64,000 nucleotides of DNA from Cololabis saira. Lineage: Eukaryota > Chordata > Actinopteri > Beloniformes > Belonidae. A program made the translations under genes and the position numbers. Positions 1-18,700 of the stretch are shown here, in pieces; position 1 is the first letter of the stretch; every line of letters begins with the position of its first letter. The stretch spans positions 15,920,941 to 15,984,940 of the forward strand of contig NC_084607.1 of NCBI RefSeq assembly GCF_033807715.1, written 5' to 3'. The notes beneath the pieces are model-generated. The model did not search any database and was not told the DNA's origin. It was given only the letters and a program-made list of their open reading frames with translations.

Positions 1-3000
1 ACCGCATCTCAATCACCTTGTCCCAGACACATCAGCACTGAGGTGTCTGCTGATCTGGAAGGGCAAAACCGATGAATGCATGGTGAGCAAAAAAACTTAA
101 CTTAAGCATCTTTTAACAGAATTATATCCATGTACCAACAAGCTCCTGTTTGCCAAAGATTGCATTTGTTATTCTCATTCAGTGCGGCAATCAGAGGTCA
201 ACCCAGACAGTTTCCTGTGGCAGCCTAATGGTACATGAGTTGATGGTTGTATCTTCAGGCTAGGCACCTCGACAAAGGTCCTCTTCACCCACCCCCACAT
301 GTCAGAAACTCTGAGATCTGTTCATGCCACTTCTTGCCGTTCACCATTCTCAGTTGTCATAACATATCCTCAGGGCAGTGGTTGGATGCTTACAGCTTTA
401 ACCTGCTGCTCAGAATAGAGAAGAAGCAGTGAGAGGGAGGAATAAGCACCCCGTCAAACCGTTGCCGAGCTGTACATGAAGGGCGTTTAGGTCATGGGGT
501 TCTCCCTGGCTGTCCTTTAAATTTCAGCCCCGAGGAAGGGATGAGATGAGCTTACAGGTTTTCCTCCACACCTGAGCACCACAGGCACAAAGTGGAATCC
601 AGAATCCAGGTGTGGAGCTCGATCACAGCCCTCTGACTAACCAAGATATCACATGTGCTTACACCTATTTCATGTTTCAAGGTTGATATCACACTTTTCA
701 TAAGTGTGTGTTTGGATCACTGAAAAACAGTATATTTCAGCGCTAGACTGCCTGTTTGGTAGGTCTGTTTTGAACCAAACAAAATGTACTGCTGGATCAG
801 TGCACTCACCCCTTATATGTAACAATTGTAAAAAAAAAAAAGAAAAGAAAAAAGAAAGCACTCAGTGTACTCTGAAACAGCAAACTTCAATAACACTGTT
901 TTGTTCATCAAGGGGAAAATGATATGTTATTGAATCACTTCTCCACAATGAATTTAATGATGTTTTCCAGGCAGTATAATGCATCATAACTCTGCAATGA
1001 TTGCCCAACACAGACAGAGTAAAGAAGCCAATTATGAGGAGCTAAACTGCCTTGGGTCAACAATTTTTGGATACCAGTCATTTTTGAAAACACACTGATC
1101 TTCTCTCTCCTCCCCTAAGGGGGATGATCCACTTGACTTTGAAGCTGTGATGAGACGCTGAATGAAAGCAAATGAGAGCCTGTCAGAGATGACAGGAGAA
1201 ACTCGTAAGCTCCCAATGTTTCAGTGGCGTTTTGGTGGGAACGGGGTCCGGGAGAAGGTCAGGGGGGGTTACCAGCCCCCTGCCCACCCAAGAATCGGAC
1301 TGACCACCTTTTAATGTGGATTTTTTCTTTCTTTCTTGGGCGTGGTTGAAGGTTTGCAGCCCCTGGGGGGTCAGATGATGACAGATTTATATCTGAATTT
1401 ATACTGCCAGTAATGGGACCAGCCCATTGCTTCATGATCTATCTATTGTTGTCGTCTATGTGGAGTCACAAAAATATGTTAATTTATTGCAGTGAATGCA
1501 TGTTGTATTGATTAATAAGCTTAACGCAGCATATAAACCCAGGTTTGATTTTAAGTTTTTACACGTTTTAACGTATTTTCAAAATGTGCCAAACACATTT
1601 AAATCAGTTTCTTTGTCTGGTGGTCCATTGACAACATCAAAACCTGCACCTGAGGGGGGTCTTTACACCTGACATGTTTCTGTCCGGAGGTTTCTCTCTG
1701 ATACACTAACCTCTGCAGATGAGGATGATGCACGAATAGCAAAAGCACACAACATTGCCCTGAGATTATCCTCCCCGAGAGCCTCCTTCTCAGCATCTTT
1801 TTTCTGAACAACGCAGCCATCATTATGTGTTACGTGTCAGATAGCTTTAGTGTGTGGTTCAGAAACATCAGATTTTGATGTTACTGTATTGTGTGGCTAA
1901 AATCCTTTAATGACAGTGATGATTTAATTGTTAACACTCATGAAACCTAATGCCAAGGGGGTATAATTGCACAGCTATGGAGATTAGAAAATAATCACAG
2001 ACGACATACCAGACTTATTTTTCAGAGATGTTGCTGGTTGAAGAGAACACATAGCTCCGGCCTTTATCTGTGTTTTTCTTTCTTGGATATTGTTGACGTG
2101 GGAAAGTTTGGTTTTACTCGTAATGGAGGTCAGGGTGTCTGTTTTTGTGTGTGTGTTTATGAGAAAAAAGCAAGAGGAGTGCCATACATTACATTGGGGG
2201 AGTCAGTTATGAAGGTGCATGAGGTCTTATCTGGTCCTATCACCTCGACCGCCTTGTAAACCATAAGAGCTGCAGGTGTTCCTGTGCAGCTGCATGGGAA
2301 CAACCTCCCAGAGGAACTTCCCAATGGCAGCGAGAGGGAAGATAGTGGGGTTGGGGAAGGGGGGGGGGGGCTTGAAAATGGACTATTTATTAGCAATCCA
2401 ATAAACATTTGCAGGTTTCTTTGATGTATTGAACAAATTCACTTCAATAACTGCTGCTGTGAGCAGCTGGCTGCATCCTCAAGCTATCCTACTCAAAATT
2501 TAGAAGAAAAAAAAAAAGATCTGTTCCAGATGCTGGAAGCAGACGGTATAGAATTGTGCCTAAAATGACTTAAACGTTTTATTTTAATTATCAAAACAGA
2601 ACATTCAGTTGTGCAATAGATTATTTATTTCCGTTCCAGGGCAGATGCAATAAAACATAGTGCACACGCTCGTTTAATCTCCGATCTCTTTACTTTGTAC
2701 TTAATCATTTGCTCTGTATTAAGTTCCCGTTCGACTTTTCTTCCCTCCACCTGCAAATGAAGATCCACCGTTTGAACGGCGCTATCCACTCAGTCCTATC
2801 AACTGCCATTCCTGTCCATCCCGGCCTCAGAGTTAGCCCCCCCACCCACCCGTGCAGGTATGCACTCAGCCTCGTCGTAGCTCTAGGCGCTGCATGTTCT
2901 TGTTGTGGGTTGAACAATTGCATTAGTCATTTCACATTCCAAATTCCTACCCCATGCCGTATTCACGACTCTCCGTCTGACTCTCTTTCACCTCTTTTTG

Positions 3001-5440
3001 CTTCTCTAAATCAACTTCTCTCCATCTTCATCGTTGTGTTGCCCCTGTGCAGTGTCAGGGTGCAGGGATTATAGGCAAGGCTCTGATGCTATCTAAAAGC
3101 CTTTTCTGCAGAGGCGGAAGTCTTGCAGGGTTTACATGTTTGACCTGAGGCTCACAGGTTCCGATTACAGGACGGGACTACGCTTTGTGTCCTTGAGCAA
3201 AGTTTCTACCAAACCTTTAACGCTTCGGTTAACATCTACTACTCTTACGCAAATGAGTGATGTATAAACCTTAAAGCTAAGCTGCTATGAATCATATTGT
3301 TTTGCCAAGAAATACAAATATTATACACATTGGGGAAAAAAAAAGAAAAAAATGCCAGAGCTCTTTTTGCCAACTCATCTTCATCTACCGGAGCTGGATG
3401 CACGGCTGCAGCCCAACACAGCACAGTAACCTTTACCTGAACCGAGCCAATGCAGACACAAAAGAAGGGGTGACCTCCAGTGTCACCCCACATTAAATAT
3501 GTTGAGAGAGAAAATCCAGCAGGGTGACTGTAGCCCACGCCCGCGCAGGAAAACCTCCCCACAAACACACACTCGCACATCAATCCCGCTGAGGTGACCA
3601 CAGGTGTACACCCGACAGGTGAGCTCACACATATGCAAAAACCTCTCTGCCCTCACCTGTCTTATGTCAGGTCTGGTTCAAACATAGACACAGGAGCTTG
3701 TATAAGGCACCCCAGCTCAGGCAAACCCCCCACTCTGCTCAAAGCAGCCCCCCTCAGGGCTTGTGCGTGCGAATCCGGCTTTGGACTCAGCAGCCCCCAT
3801 CGCTGCACCCCCCTCCACTCAGGGTAGTGAGGGAAATGAAGACTTTAGGAGTTCATTATAAAACAACAACAGCAGCAGCAGGGGATAGGCCTCCTGGGGC
3901 CGCAGAGTATCCCTTCTCATCCCTCCATCTTCATCTTTTTCCTTTATGTCCTTCAATATCTCAACCCCCGGTCCACCCTGCCATCTGTGACACACTTCTC
4001 TGTCTAATTTTTTATCTTGAAAGGAATTTGTCTTTTGAAATAGTCATACTGAAAAAGTTAAATATTGATCTGGAATATTATAATATGATGAGTTAACATG
4101 GTGAGTCAGTAGTGTGCCGATATGAACTTGTTTGACCTGAGCCATTTGGAGAGACGCTGACGCATTTCATCCATCACAGAAATGACATTTTCAGCTTTAT
4201 TGTCTGTGAGGGGAAATCAGTCTTTTGGAAAAGGAAACATGCAACCTTTGTGCAGGTAATGTAATGCTCTTATTAGATGGACTGACGCAGATTGGAACAG
4301 TGAAAACCAGCTCACGAGGCCTGTTTATCAGCCAAAATGTTAGTTTCAGAGGTTGGAGAATTGTCTTCATCTCTAATGGAGGATATGGAATATTTGCTGA
4401 CCTGTATCAGGAAAAGATTGTTTTGGTGATGTCTGCTTAAAGTAATATCTAGCTTATGAAAGAGGGGCCGCAGCAGTAAAACCCTCGACTGGACTGACTG
4501 GAGCAGGGCTGCATGTTATTGCCTATGAAGAGATGAAGAGATGTTTAAAAGTTACTTTGTGTTAAATCAAATCTCAAAATTGCCAGGTTTGGGGGAATTT
4601 AGTTTTCATTTTGGAAGCATAATGAAATAGGAATATACTATTTTCTACCTGTGATCCCTTAATTCTTAAAATCTGATGTATATAAAAGGAAAAACTTTAC
4701 ACATCAGCCTCTTGGTTGGTTGTCTCCTTTTAATGTTTTGTAATTAAAACTTCATGGTGTTTTTTTTTGTGTCTTGTACGAGACAAGTTTACCTTACTGT
4801 TCATTCATGATGAATTTTAAAAAAACTTGTGAAATTGCAATCCAATTCCCTGCAATACTTCCAGTATCAGTTCCAAGTTGATTATCTAATAACGAACAAT
4901 AATGTCTAATCATAGTAATTATAGAGTCCCATCAAAGGCACCAGAGCAGACTATAAATACATGATACAATAATCTTCTGTGTGCTGTAAGTTCGCTGATG
5001 CGTTGCAAATGGGTGGAAAGTTATGATTCACGGATAATAGCACATAAACGGCCTCATCGTGGTTCTGGGGCGGCCCACGGTGACTTTCTGACACTGAAGT
5101 CGTCACCTTTGTCATCATCGTCATTATGATTGTCATCGCGTGCAGGCCAGGGGCGCAACACCTGCATGCACGTCCTCCGAACACCCACCCCTCGCCTCTC
5201 TGCTGGTGGGTGGACGGTGACGTAGTGAGGCCACGGTATTTTCAGATGAAAAACAGGGCAGGAAGTGGTTTTTGCTCGATAGTTGCAGGGCGCAGAATTC
5301 CAGGCAGGTGGATTGCGCTGGCTTCTCTTTTGCGTGTGGACTAGTGTGCGTGCGTGCGTGTGTCAGTGTGACGGCAGGGTTCAGCGTGACCACCTGCAGC
5401 AACTGAGCAAGACACAACAAAAACCTGGGACTTACAAATC
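1..5440. other. Intergenic DNA downstream of wnt9b, no gene seen
   Basis: No exon, RNA gene or recognisable transposon was found here on either strand. Open frames are short and do not resemble known proteins. There are A and G homopolymer runs (for example around 830, 2360 and 3340) and short TG-rich patches around 2140 and 5345. The gene that would follow wnt9b on this side was not seen. Confidence 0.6.
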
Positions 5441-6988
5441 TTTGTGAATTTATTATTCTTATTTCTCTTAAATAAAAGTGTGAAGCAACAAGATTAAAAA
5501 TATTTGCTCTTGAATAGTGGTGATATACCTTATGTTACCACACTGAAAAGACCTGTACACACATCTAAAATATGATATTTCAAACCAATGCAGAAGCAAA
5601 GACATGTATCTACAGCGAGAGGATCATAAATCTTGTTGATATTTGCCAAAAGTTGAAGTGAGGTAGAAAATTACGATTCCACATTGTCAGACGCCTCCAG
5701 CCTCGATGTGAGTTATATTCAGATCACATATACAGCCCAGAATCAAAACTTAAAAAAAAAAAAAAAAAAGGAAAAAACAGATGTTTTGGGTCTAACATGC
5801 ACCTTTGACCTGCACACATGGACACAGATTTGGATATAAGGAGAGTAAACATGGTGATTTCCTTTGATTAGCAATTAGGGGAAATAGTGCGCATGACTGA
5901 ACCACTTCAAAGAACAAAGATGTGGCTAATTTAAACTTTGAAGACCGAGGGAATTTTACACTTGAAAGTATAGAAAAGCGTGGGCCTCTATAAATAGTAA
6001 AAAATAAAATAGCAGAGCTGGTGGGGTCCCAGAATGAGCTGGTTTTTGAAAGACATTGCTCAGTGTTTCCTTCACTGTTAACATCTCCCTTTGTTCTGCT
6101 GAGCACACATCAGTCTCAATGTAGAGATTTCCATAGAGATTTCCATAAGAGCAACTGAAACCCAGCTTCTTTGTTTACACGATAACCCGGTTAATGCACA
6201 TCAGTGGTGACTGGCAACCCTCAATGCTTCCAGTGATTCTATCAAGTTATGATTTCAGACTTCAATATCAACAATACATTTTGTGTAGCGTGTAGCAAGA
6301 GCAACATAAGTGCTTTTACTAAATAAAAAAAAAAAGAAAGAACTTTTAAAGTTCTACACAGCAGAAAATATCATAACAGCAGTCAAAAAGACAAAAAAGG
6401 TAGATTTCTCCAAAGTCCACTTGAGCCGTAGTGGCACCACTTGTTTATAGGATTGAACGTATAAAGCAGCAGTATAACAGACACAAAGACCGGCCCACTA
6501 AATAGTTCAAATGTAGGAGGCGCAGTTACAAAACATCAAAGAGTTTCAGAGCACCCAGGTCGTTGGGATGTGACATTGTACTGCTTTTTGCATCCAGTCC
6601 AGTACCTGTTTTAAGAGCTTGTTTCCCAGAAAAAAGTGGGATTTCAGTGCATCCAGTGAGAGAAAAGCAGGGAAATCTGAGAACATCCTTGCCTCGATAA
6701 GCTGTTGCATATCAAATAAGTGATGTGTAGCGAGAAACCAGCAATATTATAAAGTTACACTTGTGTACCCCCCCCGCCTCAAAAAAAAAAACATGCAGAG
6801 AAGAGAAGAAATCTGCAAACACGCTCGGATGTAAGATCTCAGTGAAATGTCTCTAACAGATTACAGTTCAGTCTTGTTGAGGATCAATCTGTGTCACATT
6901 TTTTCCACTGCTTCAAGGGATCGTTCTTTCCCTTTTTCCAAGTCTTTCCAAACTGCTTCTCTTTTCTTTTTTCTACCTCAGCATTTGT
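5441..6988 (-). other. wnt9b: Probable wnt9b 3' UTR and downstream flank
   Basis: This AT-rich stretch directly follows the wnt9b stop codon on the minus strand and has no coding features. Read on the minus strand, an AATAAA signal lies at plus positions 5449-5454. If it is used, the 3' UTR would be about 1.5 kb. A-rich runs at about 5750 and 6780 leave the true end uncertain. This is inference from position and signal only. Confidence 0.35.
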
Positions 6989-11646
<4,658 letters not shown>

Positions 11647-13313
11647 GGTGCCGGGTTGGCGATGTTCCTCATTTCGCTGATTCTTCTAGAGAGAAAGTCG
11701 GTGCCGTCTGTTCGGCGCTTGTCTATAAGGGATCCCTCATGGTCCCAGCCTCCCAGCCCGGTGCGCATGGCCCAGTAGTCCGCTGGGAGGCAGGCTCTTT
11801 GGAGGAGGAAGCATCATCCTGCTGCGCCCTTATTGGATTCCCTCAGTTTCGGTAACGTGTTGTCCCTCCCACTTCAACACCACCCAGGTGCTCAGAGCTG
11901 AGACTGAACTCAAGCCATTTAGTTTATTTGATGTGAGAAAGAAATTTGGAAGGCACATAAGAGATACCATGACAAAAAAAAAAAAAAAAATGCTTTGAAA
12001 TTGGAGGAATAAAACTTTATGTCTCCGTCATGTCATTTCATCTTCATTCACATTCAGAAGGATTTTCTGTTAGATATTATCTGTCTCTCAGACCAATGTG
12101 TGAGAACTTTGGCCCCTCTTTACAATGAGCTGAGATATGCACAGAAGCACACAGACATTGGGATGTGCACTCATTATGTTATGCTCAAATCTTTGAAGGT
12201 CCTCCAGCAAGTCAATGGCTACAGGTGTGAATTTTGTGTCATTCAAACACCTTAAGCCATTTTGTAGTTGATTTTCCGATGTGCAGCTAAATGACCCATG
12301 AGGTTGAGCTTTCTGTTGGACAGATAGCCTCACATTTGACCTGAGAATACTTTAGTGGCAGTCTAAAACATTGCTACTCCACCAGCACTTTACAGTTGAT
12401 GTGAAGAGTTTGGATTTTTTTTCTTTTTCAAATGCTTTTTGCCCAAACATCTCGATTTTTGTTTCAATTTTATAAAAAATATTGTTTCAAAAGCTTTGTG
12501 GTTTGTTTTGATGCAATTTTGCAAACCTAAGCTCATTTTCCTGTGTTCTTTTTAGAAGAAGAGGCTTCCTTCTGACATTCCTTGCCTTTTCGTCCTTGTT
12601 CTATGAATGTAAACATTTAACATATAACCGAGTAAAGTCTGTGATATATGTCTTATAGACTTTTTGCAATTTCTCTAAGCGTAGCACACGTAGTATAGCA
12701 CACTGACCTTGGGGTGAACTTGTTGAGACATCCAGTTCGGGGAAATCTGGCAACTGTTCTCGAAAACGTTCCCAATTCTGAATAATCTTTTTTTTTTGTA
12801 GACTGATGGACTAAACATCACCTGAAATGGTTGTAGGAGCTGCAACAAATCCTTTCCTATTTGGCATTGTGTTAGCACACATCTGAATGATTCAAAGAAG
12901 GCTGCCAAAACTTTGCTAAAGGTACTCAACCTGAAGATCAGTTAATTTGGTGGGTTTGCTTAGCAGCACCTGGATGCTGCAGCCACTTTAAATCCTGTGG
13001 AAGCAGGGAGGACTTTGTTTTGTTTTCTATATTTTTGGTTGGTTTTTGATGGAGAAATAAATAAAGGGCATGGTTCAAAATGTTATATGTTGTTGCTTAT
13101 TTTGCATTTCGTTTACCTCATTTTAAAATGAGATAAACCTGTGGACTAAAACCTGTCTTCAGAGTCTTGATGGAGGAGAGGAGTTTAGCCTGCTGCCTAT
13201 GATACAGCTCTAAGGGCAGCACAGCCAGACTTTTTTTCTTCTTTGTTTTAATTTTATTTTTTAAATATCTCAATTCCTGTAAAACCTTTACATTAAAAGT
13301 GGATGTGCTGTCT
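11647..13313. other. wnt9b 5' flank
   Basis: The first 250 bases are GC-rich compared with their surroundings, as expected for a promoter and leader. On the minus strand a CCAAT box lies at 11836-11832, about 190 bases before the start codon. No TATA box in good position was identified. Beyond 11900 the sequence is unique and AT-rich without exons. Confidence 0.4.
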
Positions 13314-13560
13314 TAAGATAAGATAAAATAAGGTCATCCTTTATTTTCTCCCTCAGTGGGGAAACTTATTTTGTTGGCAGCAGTACACTTAGCACACACA
13401 TGCAGGGGAGGGGTAAAAGAGACTAAAAAGTAAAAAATAAAAAGTATATATAATTACAAAATATGAGCAGCATATACAGTAGATTGAAAGAAAAGAAACA
13501 GTGCAAAAAAAAAAGCAGGTAGAGCGTGCGTGACTGTAGTAGAACAATGTAATGACAAGA
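13314..13560 (-). repeat. Dispersed retroposon-like repeat, copy 1
   Basis: Begins with gataaga-type units and a stem reading tccctcagtgggga, followed by ggcagcagtacacttagcac. It continues through cacacatgcaggg, attacaaaatat and acagtgcaaaa. The same text is found at 47195-47760, where it is split by an insertion. Read on the minus strand it ends in aataaagg plus a simple tail, so a LINE or SINE 3' end is likely. Confidence 0.65.
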
Positions 13561-13894
13561 ATAACAGCTTAATATTCATAAGGAAGCGTAGATTCCACAA
13601 TATTGCTAGTAAATTAAGGAGCACCAGTTCTGACCCAAGAAATAAAACTAAAGGACTCAAGTTCCTTCACTTAGTCAAACTTCCTTAAGCCACACATGAA
13701 CAGAGCGCCATCTGGTGGGAAACAAAATCTGGTAATAAGAATATTATCATTATTAACGACGTTATCATTCTAGCATAGTTGAAACCTAATTTGACTTCGA
13801 CACAATTATCGCATTTTATTTTAGTTACATTTTTATAGAAACCATGATTTTTCTCTTTTTAAAGTTTTAGGAGGAAAATACATACATTTTTTAC

Positions 13895-13990
13895 AAGATT
13901 CAACTTTATTGTCACAACACATTTTTTCAGTACAAGGCAGCAAAATACACTCTCTCGCCAGAAGTGCAAAGGTGTAGTGAGGAACATATG
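13895..13990 (-). repeat. Retroposon 3'-end fragment
   Basis: The plus strand reads caagattcaactttattgtc, which on the minus strand is a gacaataaagttgaatc tail. It is preceded by a short body with acaaggcagcaaaatacac. This is another member of the aataaag-tail group in this window. Confidence 0.5.
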
Positions 13991-14354
13991 TAATAATAGA
14001 ATAGAATGGAAAATAAAATTAAAGAATAGGATGAATGCTATGGCTATGGTTATACATTACACAGTACATTTAATAAGGTACACCCTTTCATAATAATGAA
14101 TGAATAAATAGAAGTATTTGTTTTGATCCCTTAAGTTATCTAATATAAGAAATGAAAGTGTGCAATTTTCTCAATCATCAAAACAAATAAAAAAATAAAC
14201 ATTTATTTTTTCATTAGTGTCAATTTTCTAAAATGTTTATGAAGGCCTGAATACCATATCATACCTTTCATTTATCTATTTGATGTGTCACAGAAGAGCA
14301 GTTGCTTCCTAAATATTTAAATATTAAATATTTTTATATTTTTATATTTTTATA

Positions 14355-14822
14355 TTTTTCCCTTACCCTACTGTTGCCACTGTTTGGCTTAAGGTTCTTC
14401 TTCCACTAGGGGAGTTTTTACCTGCCATTGTTTATTGTTTAGATTCAGATGTCAGATTCAGACGACTTTATTAATCCCTTTGAGAGGTTTCCTTGGGGAA
14501 ATTGACATCTCCATCTCACACACACACAACACTGTCATTTACAAATCAAACACCCCAAAAGCCAAACACCCATATAAAGATAAAAAGATAAGAAAATTAA
14601 AAATAAATATAAAAATAAAAATAAAAGTAAAAACAAAAGTAAAAATAGAAAGTGCGGTGCCATAAAAAGAATTATAAGGATAGAAAAAGTGTTGTGTGTT
14701 TATGTTATGTTTATGTAATAATTGCTCGGGGGTCATGTTCTGGGTCTCTGGAAAGCCCCTAGAGACAACTTCTGTTGTAATACATTCTATATGAATAAAA
14801 TTGAATTGAAATTGAATTGATT
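14355..14822 (+). repeat. Teleost dispersed repeat with GAATT tail, interrupted by a second element
   Basis: The outer repeat reads cttccactaggggagttttt, then resumes after an insertion with tgctcgggggtcatgttctg and gtctctggaaagc. It ends in aataaaattgaattgaaattg. A second copy at 46650-46757 lacks the insertion. The inserted part (about 14441-14712) has its own stem and tail on the minus strand and is flanked by tgttta on both sides, suggesting a target duplication. Confidence 0.6.
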
Positions 14823-15639
14823 TTTATAAAAAGAAAATTGAACCTCTGAGCAATTTACAATAATGTACTTTGGATAATTTTTTAAAGCCTTTTGGCCAGA
14901 AATTATAACGTTTTATGTTACTCTCGCTAATGTCCTCCTTTTCTGAATACACCCCGTGTCCTCTGGGTCAAAATGACCGGTCTACAGTAAACACCCATTA
15001 TAAGCACCTTAATTGAATTTTAAACACCAAATTTCATCTTGCTTGAAGAAACAACTTGTCATTCATCACAAAATGCATGAATGCTTAAGTTTTCCCTCTT
15101 CATTTGTATTTCTATAGGTAAAGAAAAAGATTTGCAAAAAGGAGTTTTGAATGCATTTTTATTCATCCCAATGACTCAGTTTCTTTTTTTTCTCCAATGA
15201 ACAATTTTAGATAATGTACAATACAAAAAATATGAAATATAACATATCCCATTCAACTAATTAGCACATATAGGGCAGTATGCAAGTGCACAGCCTTTGT
15301 AGATATTTTTACTACAACTGCAGCACACAGAGTATAGTCCTTTTTTTGAGGGCAGAACTGACATCTCTTCCTCTTACTTGCCCTAGCTGGGGAAGTGAAA
15401 TTTCAAGTTAAAAAAATATTGTTTAAACGATTTTTTGGGGGGGTTAACACAGTGGCTGGTCATTGTGACCCGAGGACAACAGGCGGGTTAATTATAGTAA
15501 TTAACAATCGTTTAATTGATCAAAATACGTCAGATTTACTTTCTTTCTGGTGTTGGGCTGGATTGGGATTTCCATCTTCCCTCCACAGCATTCGGGGGCG
15601 CTACTACAAGATTTCTACTATTAAAAGGTGAGAAGAAGA

Positions 15640-15727
15640 AGAAGCAGCCGGGTAGGAGGAGGATGACGAAGAAGAAGACGCCATTTTATCGCTGAACGAG
15701 CAGAAAGATCCAGAAACGATCCCAAAG
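15640..15727 (+). other. arf2: Arf gene, non-coding first exon (5' end approximate)
   Basis: A GAAGAAG-rich stretch contains gacgccattttatcg, resembling a YY1 site (GCCATTTT) often found just inside housekeeping transcripts. It ends in a strong donor, cccaaag|gtaaat, after 15727. A non-coding first exon followed by a long intron is usual for vertebrate class I Arf genes. The transcription start itself was not determined. Confidence 0.6.
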
Positions 15728-18700
15728 GTAAATCTTTACTTTAAAAAACGAACTTTTGGCTTTTGGGGGGCTTATTTTTAACTGTATCTATAGTGCAATG
15801 TATTAATTCCCGAAGGTTGGGTTTTCTAGCCTTTTCAGGGGTTTAATTTCATTCTTAAACTTCGTTAGCTTTTTTTCTTTCTTCCCCGTTGATGTTTCAT
15901 TTAACACCGACCTGGCTGGGTTTAAAATAAATACTTCCTTTTACCTTGGATCTGCTTATAATAGACAGTTGAACGTTGCTGTATGTATATTTGTGGTGGT
16001 ATGTATCTGTGGTATAATTGTGAAAGGCACCATTGATGCGTAATCCCTGCTCTATGGGCGTTAGTCAGCTGACAGATTAGCAGCTTTATGAATGACGGAG
16101 AACTGCAAGCTCTCTTTCTTCTTTCATGCTTAAATGTTTACATTTTCTTAATAATTTACTACATTTAAATCTTTGCCTTTATTTTAATAGGGCCAACGAA
16201 TCAAAATGTCTATTATTGTTATTACAATTATTATTGATCAATTATTGTGTATATTATTACGATCATACAAATATGATTGAATATATAAAGACAATTATAG
16301 TATTCATTATTTAAATACGTTTTATATGTTATCTTATAACTACATGCCTTAAAATATATAATATTTTTGATACGCCTTAAACTCAAAAAATAAAAACGTA
16401 ACTGGGTGATTCTTCAATTAACGGAGTTTTTCTGCCCCCAGGGTAGATTTTCAAGAAAAAAATGCTTTTTAGAAAAAACAATTATTGCATTTGGTAAAGT
16501 TAGGTTGTAGTAGCTATGAAAAAAATAACTGTGTCTCAATGATGACATTTTAATACTTTTTCAGTGTGTTGAAAATTGAAATGTGCAAGAATTTCACTGT
16601 TTTGGGTTTGTCCCCAACCCAGACCTTTTGACATCCCCTCTATAATAAAGCAATAAAAAGTGCTAAATTCATTAAAACTTTACTTTGCATTTCCTTGTAA
16701 GAACTTAAAAAGGCATTTTTCAAATTCATATAATTTATATTTGTTCAATTTGCAATTTATTTATAGTTAAATATCGCTGTCCCTCATACATCTCATACAA
16801 ATATTCTCATTAGTATGCAATATTTCATTGTTGAGACAAGGCAATATATTAAAAAGTTAGAGAGAACATGGTGTTAAAATGGATTTTAAATGTACTTACA
16901 AATATTTAGAACATGATTTTTAAAGAGCATGTTTTGTACTTACTGGAATGATTGTGAAAACTTTGCTTGTCAAATCATTTTGTATCAAAATCAGTGTTTT
17001 ATTTTTGTGATGGTAATGACATTTTGCTGTGACAACTTTGAAAAAAGCATCATAATATCAAAATTATCATGAAGTACAATCAAAGCTATGCTAAGATCTT
17101 TGTTCCAGACCAATTGATAAACCTTTTGAAAAAAGAAAAAACAGAGATTAAAGAACTTTTTTTTTTCAAAATTCCAAAAGTCAAAAGTGCCCCGAATTGA
17201 AGAATCACCCAACTATTTCCAGTAAGGCTTAAACATTCCTTAAGAAAATTATCATACAAATAAAATATCTTTCTCTAAAATGTAAATATATCATGGTCTT
17301 GGGTCTCATTTAATGTTTTGTATACAGCATTATCATTCATGAAGACTTGTGCCTAAGATATGTGCCTTTTTTTTTAAATAAAAAATTATTTCTTGATGCT
17401 TTAATGAAATAAAATGCTGTATATTTTGTTTAAAATACCCAAGAGATGCAGTACACAAGCTTTATTTATGTAAGCAGATTAAGAAGAAGAAAAAAAAGAC
17501 GTTTATCATGAGTATCTGTCCATGGGAGCCTCTATATTTGTGTTTCTTGTCTTAACTCTGGTATGCACTTGAGTTACTAAAGTAAACTTCCCTTAATAGA
17601 TAGTTTGGCAATGAATGTTGGTGAAAAAGGTCATTTTAAGGGACTGGCTAATTGTGAAAGAGTAAACTCCCCCCAACTCCACCACCTACAGGTACATATG
17701 TACTCCACAGGTACCTGGGTGGATCTGCTGGCATCTGTCATAATGGTTCACTAAGTAGAATCCACAAATAATTTAGCATCTCTTGTGGTTACAGGAGCCT
17801 GTCAATCCTGTCTCCTCCCAACACCATGTTTCAGGTTCTTAAAGTGTGAATGAATGATGATAAATATTTGTAGTATGAAGACAGTGTGAGTCATGATGGT
17901 TAAACAAAAATTTTCAACTTCCGTGGTAGGAATGAAGTGGGGAAAGCAGTCCAAACTTTTCATTTTCCAGAAATACAAAACACAGACAAGTTGTAATCTT
18001 TATTTTAAATTTGTTAATTCTTTATCTTTACAAGTGTCAGATAATTTATTTTATCCTGATAGATTCTCAATTTTAGGATAGCTTTTGGAATGGATATTTT
18101 GTTTCCTTTACTTTTTAAAAATTAATTCAGCTAAACTGAAGTGTTGTTGTAGTATGACTCCTTTGTCAAAGCTTCAGTCATCTCTTTTTCTTGCCTTTCA
18201 GTGAACTATCATCCATGTCAGCTGCTGTGATCTCAATATTTTCTTACCGTACTCTAAAGTAAAACGCATCACACGGTGCTCTCTACTTAATTGTCATGCT
18301 TTGTTGTTTTTTATATACACAAATCCAACCTGTAATTTGTAACATTTTGTAACCATTCTGGCTGTAGTGTCAGCTGATTAGAAAAACCTGACATTGATCT
18401 CTTACTGTAGGTGTTGGCTTCAGATTATTCAGGTGTTTAACTACAAACTGGAGATGGAAGTGGCAAAGTTTTATTCAAAATATTTTATAAAATCACTTTG
18501 ATATGCTATTTTTATATGCTTTTATTTATTTGAAAACACAGAATATTTTTCAGGTATTTCCAGTTTTGTTAAACCATTTTTTTATCTCAGTTGTATCGCA
18601 ATGCCCTTCTGCTGGTTTACACAGACTAAACAGAGGTGAACTGCATAGCTATGCTTACAGATGTTACAGCAGGCCTGTGATAGAGGTCAGACTATAAAGT

